From contig CAWHNT010000050.1 in NCBI GenBank assembly GCA_963830775.1, positions 183,066 through 247,065 on the forward strand: a stretch of DNA of 64,000 bases. Reading direction: 5' to 3'. Within the stretch, counting starts at the first letter, position 1; every line of letters starts with the position of its first letter. This DNA is from CAWHNT01 sp963830775. Lineage in GTDB: Bacteria > Pseudomonadota > Alphaproteobacteria > Geminicoccales > Geminicoccaceae. Below are positions 30,089-38,861 of this stretch, piece after piece. Position numbers and translations under genes: made by a program. The notes beneath the pieces were generated by a model. The model saw nothing but the letters and a program-made list of their open reading frames with translations, searched no databases and was not told where the DNA came from.

Positions 30089-31306
30089 CTAACCGAGGCG
30101 ATCGATCATCGCCTTCGTGATCAGGCACACGCCCTTCTCGGTGCGGCGGAAGCGTCTTGCATCGAGTGCCGGGTCCTCGCCGACGACAAGGCCCGAAGGG
30201 ATGCTAACGTCGCTGTCGACGATGACGTTCCGTAGACGCGCGCCGCGCCCGATCTCGGCGTAGGGCATGATCACGGCGGCATCGAGCTCGGCCCAGGAGT
30301 TCACCCGCACGCCCGTGTAGAGGAGGGAGCAGCGGACCCGGGCACCGGAGACGATGCAGCCATTGGCCACGAGCGAGCTGATCGCCATGCCGCGCCGGCC
30401 CTCGACGTCATGCACGAACTTGGCCGGCGGCAGCATCTCGGTGCTGGTCCAGACCGGCCACTGCCGGTCATAGAGGTCGAGCGCCGGCACCACGCGCGTG
30501 AGGTCGAGATTGGCCTCGAAGTAGGCATCCAGCGTGCCCACGTCCCGCCAGTAGTCCTCGGCCTCGCGAGCCGACTTGACGCAGGAATCGGAGAACCGGT
30601 GCGCTTGCGCCGTGCCGTGCTGGACGATGTAGGGGATGATGTCGCGGCCGAAATCGTGCTGGGAGTGCGGGTCGGCGGCGTCGCGACGCAGCTCCTCGTA
30701 GAGGAAGCGCGTGTTGAAGACGTAGATCCCCATCGAGGCCAGCGAGCGGTCCGGCTTGTCCGGCATGCCGGGGGGATCGTTGGGCTTCTCGATGAAGCTT
30801 TCGATCCGGTCCTGGTCGTCGACACGCATCACGCCGAAGGCCACGGCCTCCTGGCACGGGACCTCGACACAGCCGACCGTGACGTGGGCGCCGGTCTGGA
30901 CGTGCTGCTCCAGCATCCGGCCGTAGTCCATCTTGTAGACATGGTCGCCCGCGAGCACGACGATGTGCTCGGCCGGGTAGCGCTCGAGGATGTCCAGGTT
31001 CTGGAAGACGGCGTCGGCAGTGCCCTCGTACCAGCCATCGGAGATGCGCTGGCTCGCCGGCAGGATGTCGAAGCTCTCGTTGCGCTCGCTGCGCAGGAAC
31101 GTCCACCCGCGCTGCAGGTGACGGATCAGGCTGTGCGCCTTGTACTGGGTGGCGACCCCGATCCGGCGGATGCCCGAGTTGAGCGCGTTGGAGAGGGCGA
31201 AGTCGATGATCCGGGCGGTTCCGCCGAAGTGGACGGCGGGCTTGGCCCGCCGCTCGGTGAGCTCCTTCAGCCGGGTGCCCCTCCCGCCCGCCAGCACGAG
31301 CGCCAT
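30089..31306 (-). CDS. glgC: Glucose-1-phosphate adenylyltransferase
   Basis: 405 residues from the ATG at 31306. It makes ADP-glucose from glucose-1-phosphate and ATP, the committed glycogen step. Marks: LVLAGGRGTRLKELT, KPAVHFGG, GIRRIGVATQYKAHSL, GTADAVFQNLDIL, VLAGDHVYKMDY and a C-terminal left-handed-helix part. The usual N-terminal lead before ALVLAGG is cut short here. Seven more residues (SLTRNT-like) appear from a GTG at 31328 if one T near 31319-31325 is removed, fitting the one-base insertions elsewhere. First gene of the glycogen/trehalose operon. glgA and glgB are not in the window. Confidence 0.94.
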   Translation of the reverse strand: MALVLAGGRGTRLKELTERRAKPAVHFGGTARIIDFALSNALNSGIRRIGVATQYKAHSLIRHLQRGWTFLRSERNESFDILPASQRISDGWYEGTADAVFQNLDILERYPAEHIVVLAGDHVYKMDYGRMLEQHVQTGAHVTVGCVEVPCQEAVAFGVMRVDDQDRIESFIEKPNDPPGMPDKPDRSLASMGIYVFNTRFLYEELRRDAADPHSQHDFGRDIIPYIVQHGTAQAHRFSDSCVKSAREAEDYWRDVGTLDAYFEANLDLTRVVPALDLYDRQWPVWTSTEMLPPAKFVHDVEGRRGMAISSLVANGCIVSGARVRCSLLYTGVRVNSWAELDAAVIMPYAEIGRGARLRNVIVDSDVSIPSGLVVGEDPALDARRFRRTEKGVCLITKAMIDRLG

Positions 31307-31455
31307 CGTGTTTCGGGTAAGAACTCACTGTCCCACCCTGGTAGCCGCCATTCCCCAAGGCTGCCACGTAGTTCACGAGCGTCCTCCTCGGCGGCAAGCG
31401 CTACCGGTCCGGAGCCGGCGCCTGCCATCTCCGCTTCTTCGAGGAAGAACGTGCC

Positions 31456-31480
31456 GCGCCCGTATTTGTTTCGCGGGCGC
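31456..31480 (-). terminator. Possible terminator after glycine-zipper stress protein gene
   Basis: 7-bp stem GCGCCCG / CGGGCGC with an 11-base loop just after the stop at 31486, followed on the minus strand by a poor T tract. Weak. Confidence 0.35.
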
Positions 31481-31485
31481 AGGCC

Positions 31486-32040
31486 TCAGCCCGTAACGAC
31501 GTGCGTCTCGACGTTCCGTGCCGCGTGCTCGGAAAGGACCTGCCTGGCGGCGCCTGCCTCGCCAGGATGCTTCAGGGTCACGAACAGCAGGATCCCGCCC
31601 TCGCGGAGCTGTTCGTCATAGGTCTGGTCGACGCTCTCGTTGAAAATCCGGGCGGCCGTGGCGCCGATAGCTCCGCCGCCCACTCCCCCGGCGAGTGCCG
31701 CTACCGCGACGCCGCCCAGCGCACCGCCTGACGCTGCCGTCACACCTGCTGCCAGCACGGCACCAATATAGGTCGGGATGCCTGCCATCAGCCCGGTGAT
31801 GTTACCGGTCTCGTCGCGTTTGATCGGCTCCTGGCGGGGAGCGTCGGCGGCTCCGGCATCGGGTTCGTTCTGCACCTCCCGCATCGGCAGGCCGAGCCGG
31901 CTCTCGACCGCATCCTGCGTGCCCAGAAGGCTCAGCTGCGAGCGGTCGATCCCATGTCCCTCGAGGGCATCCATGGCCTTCTCGAGCTCGTCCCGGTCAT
32001 GGAAGACGCCGACAATCTCGTAGGTCGTTTGCCCGTTCAC
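31486..32040 (-). CDS. Glycine-zipper stress-type protein
   Basis: 184 residues. The N-terminal 60 residues (YEIVGVFHDRDELEKAMDALEGHGIDRSQLSLL) resemble the alpha/beta repeat of general-stress proteins of the YflT/heat-induction type. The middle is a Gly/Ala-rich hydrophobic hairpin (GALGGVAVAALAGGVGGGAIG), a glycine zipper that can insert in membranes. The C-terminal part (GGILLFVTLKHPGEAGAA) repeats the first fold. Probably a small membrane-associated stress protein. No operon partner; upstream of glgC on the same strand with about 180 bases between. Confidence 0.65.
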   Translation of the reverse strand: MNGQTTYEIVGVFHDRDELEKAMDALEGHGIDRSQLSLLGTQDAVESRLGLPMREVQNEPDAGAADAPRQEPIKRDETGNITGLMAGIPTYIGAVLAAGVTAASGGALGGVAVAALAGGVGGGAIGATAARIFNESVDQTYDEQLREGGILLFVTLKHPGEAGAARQVLSEHAARNVETHVVTG

Positions 32041-32338
32041 GCGTTGCTCTCCCTCTGGCGTCCGCTTGCTTCAGGTGCCATGCCCGGTCCGTGCAGCACC
32101 TGCTCGTGGGTCTGGGGCTGCGGGCTGGGGCGACACGGGCCCCCTTCACCTTTCAACGAAGGGTCGGGGCGGCAGTTCCCTGTCCAAGCAGATGGCGAAC
32201 TCTGCCGAGCACTCCCAGCCGTTCTGCGCTCGGCAGGGCTTTGGGAAGGACCGGACTCCATGCCGGGTGCGATATCAGAAGGCGGGTGCCACGCTGGCCT
32301 TCAGCCAGGGTCGAAACCGCTCTGGTTCGGGGCAGCCG
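32041..32338. other. Intergenic stretch with nothing recognised
   Basis: 298 bases between two minus-strand genes. No open frame with a ribosome site, strong hairpin or RNA gene is visible; a promoter for the gene at 32040 is presumably here. Confidence 0.4.
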
Positions 32339-32665
32339 TCAATTCAGGCTGAGGGTGGCGGGCCGGTAGACCTCGTCGGTCCGGGCCTCATCCTGCTCCC
32401 AATGCCGTCCAGTGGCGACGACGCAGGACTTGCCCGCAGCATTGGTCGTCACCGCGGTCCAGCTGCCGCGCTCCTGCGAGGAGAAGATCTGCAGAATTTG
32501 CCCGTCGGCCTGGAGTCCGGTCGAAACCGGCTTCTCGCCGTAGGTCTGGGCGAGGAAGCCCGCCAGCTGCTCGAACCTCGTGCAGGGGAGCTGCTCGGAC
32601 GCCAGCGCCGGGGCTGCGGTGGCGACCAGGAGGGCCAGAGGGGCAAGGAGGCGACCCGGTTTCAT
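32339..32665 (-). CDS. Small periplasmic protein of unknown function
   Basis: 108 residues. N-terminal Sec signal MKPGRLLAPLALLVATAAPALASE, then a compact domain with two Cys (LPCTRFEQLAGFLAQTYGEKP and GKSCVVATGRHW) that may form a disulfide. Small secreted proteins with this EQL...YGEKPVSxGL pattern are frequent in alphaproteobacteria, with no known role. A ribosome site (GGAGAGAG) precedes the ATG. Confidence 0.7.
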   Translation of the reverse strand: MKPGRLLAPLALLVATAAPALASEQLPCTRFEQLAGFLAQTYGEKPVSTGLQADGQILQIFSSQERGSWTAVTTNAAGKSCVVATGRHWEQDEARTDEVYRPATLSLN

Positions 32666-32798
32666 GCTCTCTCTCCAGGGGCCGAGGGGCGAGCGCTCAG
32701 ACCTGACTGGGAAGATGAACCATGGCCGATGATGAAAGTTCCGCCTCGCTCAATGGGCTGCGGCGTTTGTCAAGGCAGATCGCGCAGCGTAGGCCGGA

Positions 32799-33587
32799 CT
32801 ATCGGGTGAGGCGCAGTGCCACCCGGCCGAGCGGGCCGAAATCGGCCGTCACCTCGTCTCCTTCCGCGATCGGCAGCGGCGCCAGGCAGGTCCCGGTCGT
32901 CACGACCTGACCCGCCCGCAAGGCGATGCCGAGGCCGGAGAGCTCGTTCGTGAGCCAGGTGAGCGCCGTCCGCGGATCGCCCAGCACGTTCGCACCACGG
33001 CCCTCGCGCTCGACGCCGCTCGTCACCTTACCTTGAACGGCATGTGCCGCGAGATCGAGCGAGCGCCACGAGGACGGCGCCTCGGGGCCGAGCACGAACC
33101 AGTGCGCGCAGGCATCGTCGGCGATGAGCTGCGGTGCGCCCACGATCGTGAAGTCGTCATAGCGCGAGTCCGGCACCTCGATCGCCGGGTGCAGCGTGCC
33201 GACGGCCGCCAATACCTCGTTCACATCGTAAGGGGCTTCCCGCGGCGGCAGGTCGCGCGCCATGCGGAACGCGAACTCGGGCTCGGCCACCCGCATGTGG
33301 TTGGCCCCGAGCTCCAGCAGGCCGCCATCCTTGATCACCCGCTCGGCCAGCAGCCGTCCGGCGATCGGGCCGTCCACGCCGATATGCGCCTGCCCGTCAC
33401 GGCTTGTGGCCGCGATCTTCCAGCCGAACAGCGGCGATCCGGTGCGCTGCTCCAGCAGGGCCTGGATCGCGTAGCCCTCGGCACGTGTCGCGGGGCGAAG
33501 CTCTTCCGGCAGGGCCGCCAGCCGCCGGCCCTCCTGCCAGTGCCGGAAGAGCAGGTCCGACGCGGCCTTGGCGATCTCCTCCTTCAC
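32799..33587 (-). CDS. 2-keto-4-pentenoate hydratase-like protein (FAH superfamily)
   Basis: 262 residues of the MhpD/HpaH-like hydratase fold. It would add water to a 2-hydroxypenta-2,4-dienoate-type enol in aromatic or related catabolism. Features: GWKIAATS, EPEFAFRMARDLP (metal-binding Glu pair), HPAIEVPDSRY and TTGTCLAPLPIAEGDEVTADFG. The GTG start at 33587 overlaps the epoxide hydrolase stop (GTGA), so they are coupled. Together with the GntR-type gene upstream this forms a small catabolic unit; the substrate is unknown. Confidence 0.85.
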   Translation of the reverse strand: MKEEIAKAASDLLFRHWQEGRRLAALPEELRPATRAEGYAIQALLEQRTGSPLFGWKIAATSRDGQAHIGVDGPIAGRLLAERVIKDGGLLELGANHMRVAEPEFAFRMARDLPPREAPYDVNEVLAAVGTLHPAIEVPDSRYDDFTIVGAPQLIADDACAHWFVLGPEAPSSWRSLDLAAHAVQGKVTSGVEREGRGANVLGDPRTALTWLTNELSGLGIALRAGQVVTTGTCLAPLPIAEGDEVTADFGPLGRVALRLTR

Positions 33588-34747
33588 AGCGAGCTCCGCA
33601 GCGGCCGGAAGTGCTCGCGGATCTCGTGCGCCAGCGCCTCGGGCTGCTCCATGGCGGCGAAGTGGCCGCCCTTCGGCATCACGCTCCAGCGGCGGATGTC
33701 GGTGTAGGTGCGCTGCGCCAGGGAGCGGGGCGGGCGCAGGATCTCGCGCGGGAACTCGGCATAGCCGGTGGGCACGTCGACGGTGCCGCCCTCCGGGATC
33801 GGCCACGGCCCGTGCATCCGCGCGTAGTAGGGCCAGAACGAGGAGCCGATCGCACCCGTGAACCAGTAGAGGCTGATGTTGGCGAGCAGCCGGTCCTTGG
33901 TGAATACCGTCTCGAGCTTGCCGCCATTGTCCGACCAGATGCGGAACTTCTCGATGATCCAGGCGGCGAGCCCGGCCGGGGAATCGGTGAGCCCGAACGC
34001 CAGGGTCTGCGGCCGCGTGCCCTGGATCCACTGGTAGCCGGTCTCCTCCTTGAGGAAGACGGCGAGCTCGTCCAGGAAGCGGCGCTCCTCCTCGTTCGGG
34101 TTGGTGACGATGGCGGGATCGCGACGCAGCGGCATGAGGTTGAGGTGAATGCCGATCACCTGCTCGGGCCGCGTAAAGCCCAGGCGCGAGACGATGAAGG
34201 AGCCCCAGTCGCCGCCCTGGGCCGCAAAGCGCTGATAGCCCAGCACGCCCGTCATCAGATCGCCGAAGCAGTCGGCGATGGCCTCGGCCCCGAACCGAGC
34301 CTGACCCGGCGTGAAGGACAGGCCGTAGCCTGGCAGCGAGGGGGCCACGACCGTGAATGCGTCGGCCGGATCGCCGCCGAAGCGCGCCGGGTCCGTGAGC
34401 CGCGGGATCAGCTCCAGGAATTCGAGCACCGAGCCCGGCCAGCCATGCGAGAGCAGCAGCGGGCAGGGGCTCGGTCCCTTCCCCGGCACATGGAGGAAAT
34501 GCACATCGATCCCGTGCAGCGGCACCTTGTACTGCGGGATCGCGTTCAGCAGCGCTTCCTGCGCCTGCCAGTCGAACCGGTCGCGCCAGTAATCGACCAG
34601 CTCCCGCATGTAGCCGACGTCGGTCCCATAGGCCCAGGGCTCGCCCGGTGCCTGGTCGGGGAAACGCGTGCGCTCGAGGCGCATGCGCAGGTCCGCGATC
34701 GCGTCGTCGGTGACGCGGAGCGTGAAGGGCTGCGGTTGTGGGCTCAT
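33584..34747 (-). CDS. Epoxide hydrolase (alpha/beta hydrolase with EHN domain)
   Basis: 387 residues. Residues 1-110 form the epoxide-hydrolase N-terminal domain (PFTLRVTDDAIADLRMRLERTRFP, with VGYMRELVDYWRDRFDW). Then comes the alpha/beta hydrolase: HGWPGS oxyanion region, nucleophile Asp in AQGGDWGSFI, the cap tyrosine area with YQWIQGTRPQTLAFGLTDSP, and the late His in PKGGHFAAMEQP. Resembles microsomal-type epoxide hydrolases. Coupled by a 4-base overlap to the hydratase gene downstream, and 39 bases from the GntR regulator upstream. Confidence 0.88.
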   Translation of the reverse strand: MSPQPQPFTLRVTDDAIADLRMRLERTRFPDQAPGEPWAYGTDVGYMRELVDYWRDRFDWQAQEALLNAIPQYKVPLHGIDVHFLHVPGKGPSPCPLLLSHGWPGSVLEFLELIPRLTDPARFGGDPADAFTVVAPSLPGYGLSFTPGQARFGAEAIADCFGDLMTGVLGYQRFAAQGGDWGSFIVSRLGFTRPEQVIGIHLNLMPLRRDPAIVTNPNEEERRFLDELAVFLKEETGYQWIQGTRPQTLAFGLTDSPAGLAAWIIEKFRIWSDNGGKLETVFTKDRLLANISLYWFTGAIGSSFWPYYARMHGPWPIPEGGTVDVPTGYAEFPREILRPPRSLAQRTYTDIRRWSVMPKGGHFAAMEQPEALAHEIREHFRPLRSSL

Positions 34748-34786
34748 CCGGCCTTCCCGGCGCGGCTGAGATCGTCCGGGTCGGCG

Positions 34787-35507
34787 CTATCCGCTGCCGT
34801 GGGTGAGCGCATGGGCGGCCTCCCTCGTGCCTGTCCGGTCGCCGAGCCAGGGTGCCAGCCTCGTGACCGCGTGGTCGACATGGTGCAAGGCCCGGGCCGC
34901 GCCAAGGTCGGCCTCGCCCGCGACCACGGCCTCCAGGATCGCGCGATGCTGGCGCCAGACGGCATGCGGCGGCTCGGCCCGACGCAGGACCTCGCCCATC
35001 ACCCGGCGCAGGTAGGGCCAGTGCAGCTGCGCCGTCGTGCCCAGCACCGGGTTGCCCGAGGTGCTGTAGAGGAAGGCGTGGAAGGCCACGTCCCGGCCGA
35101 TCATGTCCTTGAACGAGCCGGCATCCACGGCCTCCAGCCCGGCCATGATGATCTGCTCGCCCTGCCGCAGCGTCGTCACGGCGACCTCGGGCGAGGCGGC
35201 ACAGCGCTCCGCCGTCAACCTTGCCGCCAGCGCATCGAGAGCAGCCCTGATCCGGTAACGATGCTGCATCATCTCGAGGTCGAGGGCCGGCACCAGGAGC
35301 CCGCGCCGTCCCGCATCCTGAACCACGCCGTCGTTCCGGAGCAGGAGCAGGGCCTGCTGGATCGGCTGGCGGGAGACGCCCAGCCGATCGGCAAGTGCCT
35401 CCTGGACCAGATGCGTGCCGGCCGGCAGGCCGCCGTCGCAGAATCTCGTCCAGGATCGCGTCGTAGGCTTGGCTGACGAGGCTGGCGGCCGGCGCAAGCG
35501 GCTTCAT
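34787..35507 (-). CDS. GntR/FadR-type transcriptional regulator (one frame break)
   Basis: About 239 residues after repair. N-terminal winged helix (SLVSQAYDAILDEI, then LVQEALADRLGVSRQPIQQAL) and a C-terminal all-helical FCD ligand domain with the metal-type His pattern (DVAFHAFLYSTSGNP, RRAEPPHAVWRQHRAIL). The break lies near 35438; removing one base joins the halves and restores an exact codon count. It heads the epoxide hydrolase/hydratase unit and probably controls it in response to a pathway acid; this is inferred from position. Confidence 0.85.
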
Positions 35508-35674
35508 CCGCGTGGTCGAATTCTGAATTCGGTTGCCTCGATCGATCACTGCTGGAACCTTGTCAATCGCCCGGCCCGCCGCACCATCATGCGCTCGATC
35601 AACCATGTCCGAAATCACGATCCTCTCCGGGCGGAAAGCGTCGGCCCGGGCAGGGAAAGAAAGGGGAGGAATCC

Positions 35675-36124
35675 TTGCGCAGTCTGCTGACCTGCCTCGC
35701 CGCGGCCTTCGCCGCCTCGCCGGCCATTGCCGCGGACGCGACATCGCTCTCCATCACGGCAGCCTGGTCGCCCGCTGCCGCCGACGTCCGCACCGACGTC
35801 CCGCTCTACATGACGATCGCCAACCAGGCGACCGAGGCCGACGAGCTGCTCCGCATCCGCTGCCCGGTGGCACTGTTCTCGGAGAAGCGCACGACGGACT
35901 ATGGCGAGGGAGCGCCGGCCGCGCGCGAGATCAAGACGATCCCGGTCGCGGCCGGCGAGACGCTGGTGCTGGCACCGGGCAAGTATCACGTGATGCTGCT
36001 GGAGACGACGCAGCCGCTCATGGAGGGCCAGACCTTCTCCTGCACGGTGGCCTTCCGCAAGGCCGGCAACCAGCAGGTCGAGGTCAAGGTCGCGACGGCG
36101 GACGCCCAGTCGGCGCCGCCCTGA
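35675..36124 (+). CDS. Copper chaperone PCu(A)C-like protein with degenerate metal site
   Basis: 149 residues: Sec signal (LLTCLAAAFAASPAIAAD) and a cupredoxin-like PCu(A)C domain, which normally hands Cu(I) to cytochrome oxidase CuA in the periplasm. LAPGKYHVMLLETTQPLMEGQTFSC keeps the second His-x-Met pair. The first His/Met pair expected after the VxLxExH region is missing (VALFSEKRTTDYGEG). Copper affinity is therefore doubtful. The TTG start at 35675 has a very strong GGGGAGGA site. Divergent from the GntR gene; the di-heme gene follows about 300 bases later. Confidence 0.72.
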   Translation: MRSLLTCLAAAFAASPAIAADATSLSITAAWSPAAADVRTDVPLYMTIANQATEADELLRIRCPVALFSEKRTTDYGEGAPAAREIKTIPVAAGETLVLAPGKYHVMLLETTQPLMEGQTFSCTVAFRKAGNQQVEVKVATADAQSAPP

Positions 36125-36432
36125 GCGCAGGCTCCCGGTAACCCTGGGCAGAGCGGTGCCGAGGCTCGGCGCAAGGTCGTGTCGCGCCGGCCGCACCGGT
36201 TCGCGGCCCCGATCATCGTTCTCATTTTCTTAACCACCGCTCCCTTAGACCAGCCCCGTACCGAGCGTCCGCCGTGAGCGAGTGACATCGTCCATGGCGG
36301 GCGGCTAGGCCACCGCAACTTTCCCGCGTGCTCCCCGCCCTGGCCCGGCAGCCTCTTGCCCCGGGCAGCGATGGCGCACGGCCGGAACGCAGCGGACGGC
36401 CGTCGGGCGACATGGCTGGGGTTGGGGGTGCA
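36125..36432. other. Intergenic stretch, no gene seen
   Basis: 308 bases between the copper-chaperone-like gene and the di-heme gene. It has an AT-richer patch near 36220-36245 (TCTCATTTTCTTAACC), the likeliest promoter site. Nothing else is recognised. Confidence 0.35.
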
Positions 36433-37938
36433 ATGACGACCGCTGGAGATAGCCGGCGCTGGCGCCGTGCCTTGCTCGTGCTGGGGGCTTTCCCGCTCGC
36501 GTGGTCCGCCTGGACGGTGCCGGTTTCGGCACACCAGGCCGTCGACCCGGCCATCCTGCGCCTGATCCCGCCCGCCTCCGGGGCACCCCTGGGCGATCCG
36601 CAGGACCTGATCGAGCGCGGCCGGCTGCTGTTCTCCCAGGAGACGTTCGGCGGCAACGGCCGCACCTGCGCCAGCTGCCACCCGCCGGCCAACAATTTCA
36701 CGGTCGACGCCAAGTATATCGCCAAGCTCAACCGCAAGGATCCGCTCTTCGTGGCCGAGTGGAACCCGAAGCTGGCCGAGCTTGAGAACCCGCAGCTCCT
36801 GCGCCGGTTCGGGCTCTTCACCGAGAACCTGGACGGGTTCGACCAGCCGGGCGTGCTGCGCAGCGCCCCGCACACGCTGGGCATGCAGGTCTCGACATCA
36901 GCGGACAAGGGCGATGTCGTGGCCGGGCGGGACCCCTTCCCGCTCGCGGCTGCCACCGGCTGGTCGGGCGACGGGGCGCCGGGCGACGGCTCGCTGCGGC
37001 TGTTCGCGGTCGGCGCCGTCGTCCAGCACATGCCGAGGACCTTGAAGCGCGTGCCGGGCAAGGACTTCCGCCTGCCCACCGAGGACGAGCTCACGGCCAT
37101 GCTCGCCTACCAGCTCTCGCTCGGCCGGCAGGCCGAGATCGTGGTCGACCCGGCGGTGCAGGGGGCACTCGCCTTCCGCGACACCGCGGTCGAAGAGGGA
37201 AGGCGGCTCTTCCATGGTGCGCCGACGCGAATCTCGGACACGCGCTCCTGCGGCGGATGCCACGCGGGGGCAGGGGCCAACGACAAGAACGGCAACAACC
37301 GCCAATTCGCCACCGGCGTGGACCTCCTTCCCAACGCACCTGCCTGCCTTGCACCGGGCGTGGCACCCGGCGATGGCGGCTTCGGCAGCAGCCCGGTCCG
37401 CGTGGTCGACGGCAAGTCAGTCTGCGGCGGCACGAAGTCGTTCCCGATCACGCTGCGCGGCAACGAGGCCTTCAACACCCCGCCTCTGGTCGAGGCTGCG
37501 GACACGCCGCCCTACTTCCACAACAATGCCGCCGCCACGCTGGAGGACGCCGTCGCCTTCTACACGACGGACACCTTCAATGCCTCGCCCTCCGGTGCCG
37601 GCCGGGCCTTCATCCTGACCGAGGACGAGATCAGGCAGATTGCCGCCTTCCTGCGCGCTCTCAATGCGGTCCAGAACATCGACGAGGCCATCGCCCACAT
37701 CGACAGTGCCAAAAGCCTGCCAGCTGCCCGTGCCAAGCTCGAGATCGAGATGGCGTCGGCCCAGGTCCAGGACGCGATCGAGGTTCTGACGACCGGGCCG
37801 CTCAAGCTGTTCACCCAGACCCAGGCCGTGGCCTCGCTCAAGGCAGCACAGCTGAAGCTCGGCGCCGGCACGAAGCTGGCCCAGCTGGCCGGGGCCAAGG
37901 TGGACCTGACCCGGGCGCGCGGCCTGATGGTGCAGTAA
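36433..37938 (+). CDS. Di-heme cytochrome c peroxidase-like protein
   Basis: 501 residues. Signal-anchor near the N-terminus (RRALLVLGAFPLAWSAWTVPVSA), then two c-type heme sites, CASCH at about 79-83 and CGGCH at about 273-277. The second-half fold contains RGNEAFNTPPLVEAADTPPYFHNN and AFYTTDTFNAS, as in the MauG/CcpA-like di-heme group. The last 75 residues form an extra, Ala/Lys-rich helical tail. It acts in the periplasm; peroxidase versus protein-oxidising role cannot be read. Start ATG at 36433 with a GGGGGTG site; an in-frame ATG at 36412 is possible. Confidence 0.85.
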   Translation: MTTAGDSRRWRRALLVLGAFPLAWSAWTVPVSAHQAVDPAILRLIPPASGAPLGDPQDLIERGRLLFSQETFGGNGRTCASCHPPANNFTVDAKYIAKLNRKDPLFVAEWNPKLAELENPQLLRRFGLFTENLDGFDQPGVLRSAPHTLGMQVSTSADKGDVVAGRDPFPLAAATGWSGDGAPGDGSLRLFAVGAVVQHMPRTLKRVPGKDFRLPTEDELTAMLAYQLSLGRQAEIVVDPAVQGALAFRDTAVEEGRRLFHGAPTRISDTRSCGGCHAGAGANDKNGNNRQFATGVDLLPNAPACLAPGVAPGDGGFGSSPVRVVDGKSVCGGTKSFPITLRGNEAFNTPPLVEAADTPPYFHNNAAATLEDAVAFYTTDTFNASPSGAGRAFILTEDEIRQIAAFLRALNAVQNIDEAIAHIDSAKSLPAARAKLEIEMASAQVQDAIEVLTTGPLKLFTQTQAVASLKAAQLKLGAGTKLAQLAGAKVDLTRARGLMVQ

Positions 37939-37943
37939 GGGCT

Positions 37944-38781
37944 TCAGAAGCCTCGGAGCGGCATGTCCGGGCGCACGCTGAAGCCAGTTGTCCTGGCTGT
38001 AATGGGAGCCGGCATCGATGAGGTGGAGGGCGTAGGCATGCCGGGAGCGGTCGGAGAGGTTGGGGCCGCTCCGGTGCGGCAGCCGGCCATGGAGGAGGAC
38101 GAGGGCGCCCTTGCCGCAGGCGAGCGGGACCAGGCCCTCCGCAGGAAGCGGTGCGGGGTCGAGCGTGACCATCCTGGCCGTGCCGCCCTCGCGGACATAG
38201 CGGGCCTGCAAGGGGCGACGATGCCCGCCAGGCTCGGCCCACATACAGCCATTCTCGACTGTGGCGTCCTCGAGCGCGAACCAGAAGCCGGTGCAGCTCT
38301 CGGGCTCGGTGTGCAGGAAGGCGCTGTCCTGGTGGCTGATCACCTCGGCACCGATCCGCGGCTGCTTGAAGATGTACATGGACTGCAGGAGCAGGGGCTG
38401 GATGTAGCCGATGTCCGCCGCGACCTCGGCCAGGGCCGGGCTGCGGGAGAACGCAGCGAAGACCGGGTCGAGGTCGTGGAGCGCGTGCCCGACCTTGTTG
38501 ATCGACAGTTCCTTCGCCTGGCGCAGCTCGCCGGCCTCGTCGAGGGCGCCGGGCTCGAAGAAGAATCGGATCTTGTCGCCGAATTCGAGGAAGTAGCTGT
38601 CCTCGCTGTGCCGGCGTTCGCGGGTCTCGAACACCGTCCTGAGGCCCGTGGGATCGAATCCTGCCAGCAGCTCGGCCATGCGGGCGCGCAGGCGATCGCA
38701 GGTCTCGGCCGGGACGAAGCCCTCCAGGATCAGGTACCCGTCCCGCCGGTAGGCCTCCCGCTGCTCGGGCGTGAGCCGCAT
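37944..38781 (-). CDS. Phytanoyl-CoA dioxygenase (PhyH) family protein (one frame break)
   Basis: About 278 residues after repair. Fe(II)/2-oxoglutarate oxygenase fold: RRDGYLILEGFVPAETCDRL opening, metal motif in SHQDSAFLHTEP, distal His in LLHGRLPHRSGPNLSDRSRHAY with the 2-oxoglutarate Arg. The frame breaks near 37968; dropping one base gives the end RPDMPLRGF and an exact codon count, whereas the uncorrected frame runs on antisense through the di-heme gene. The ATG at 38781 has a GGAGG site. Substrate unknown. Convergent with the di-heme gene and divergent from the CoA-binding protein. Confidence 0.85.
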
Positions 38782-38861
38782 GGTCCGTTCCTCCAGGTTG
38801 GCCGGCCGGCGGCCTCTCCCCATATGCGGCTGACGCCAGTGACCAGCCAGGACAGCCAGCC

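Noticed and set aside
32722..32910. 62-codon plus-strand open frame starting MADDESSASLNG
   Set aside because: Has a plausible start, but two thirds run antisense through the hydratase 3' end and nothing matches a known family. Not supported.
32799..35744. Very long open minus-strand frame of about 980 codons
   Set aside because: Only its last 262 residues (hydratase) and a piece near the GntR start look like protein; the middle lies antisense or out of frame to the epoxide hydrolase. Long false frames are expected at this GC content.
37417..37943. C-terminal extension of the PhyH frame through the di-heme gene
   Set aside because: It arises from the one-base insertion near 37968; the corrected frame stops at 37944.
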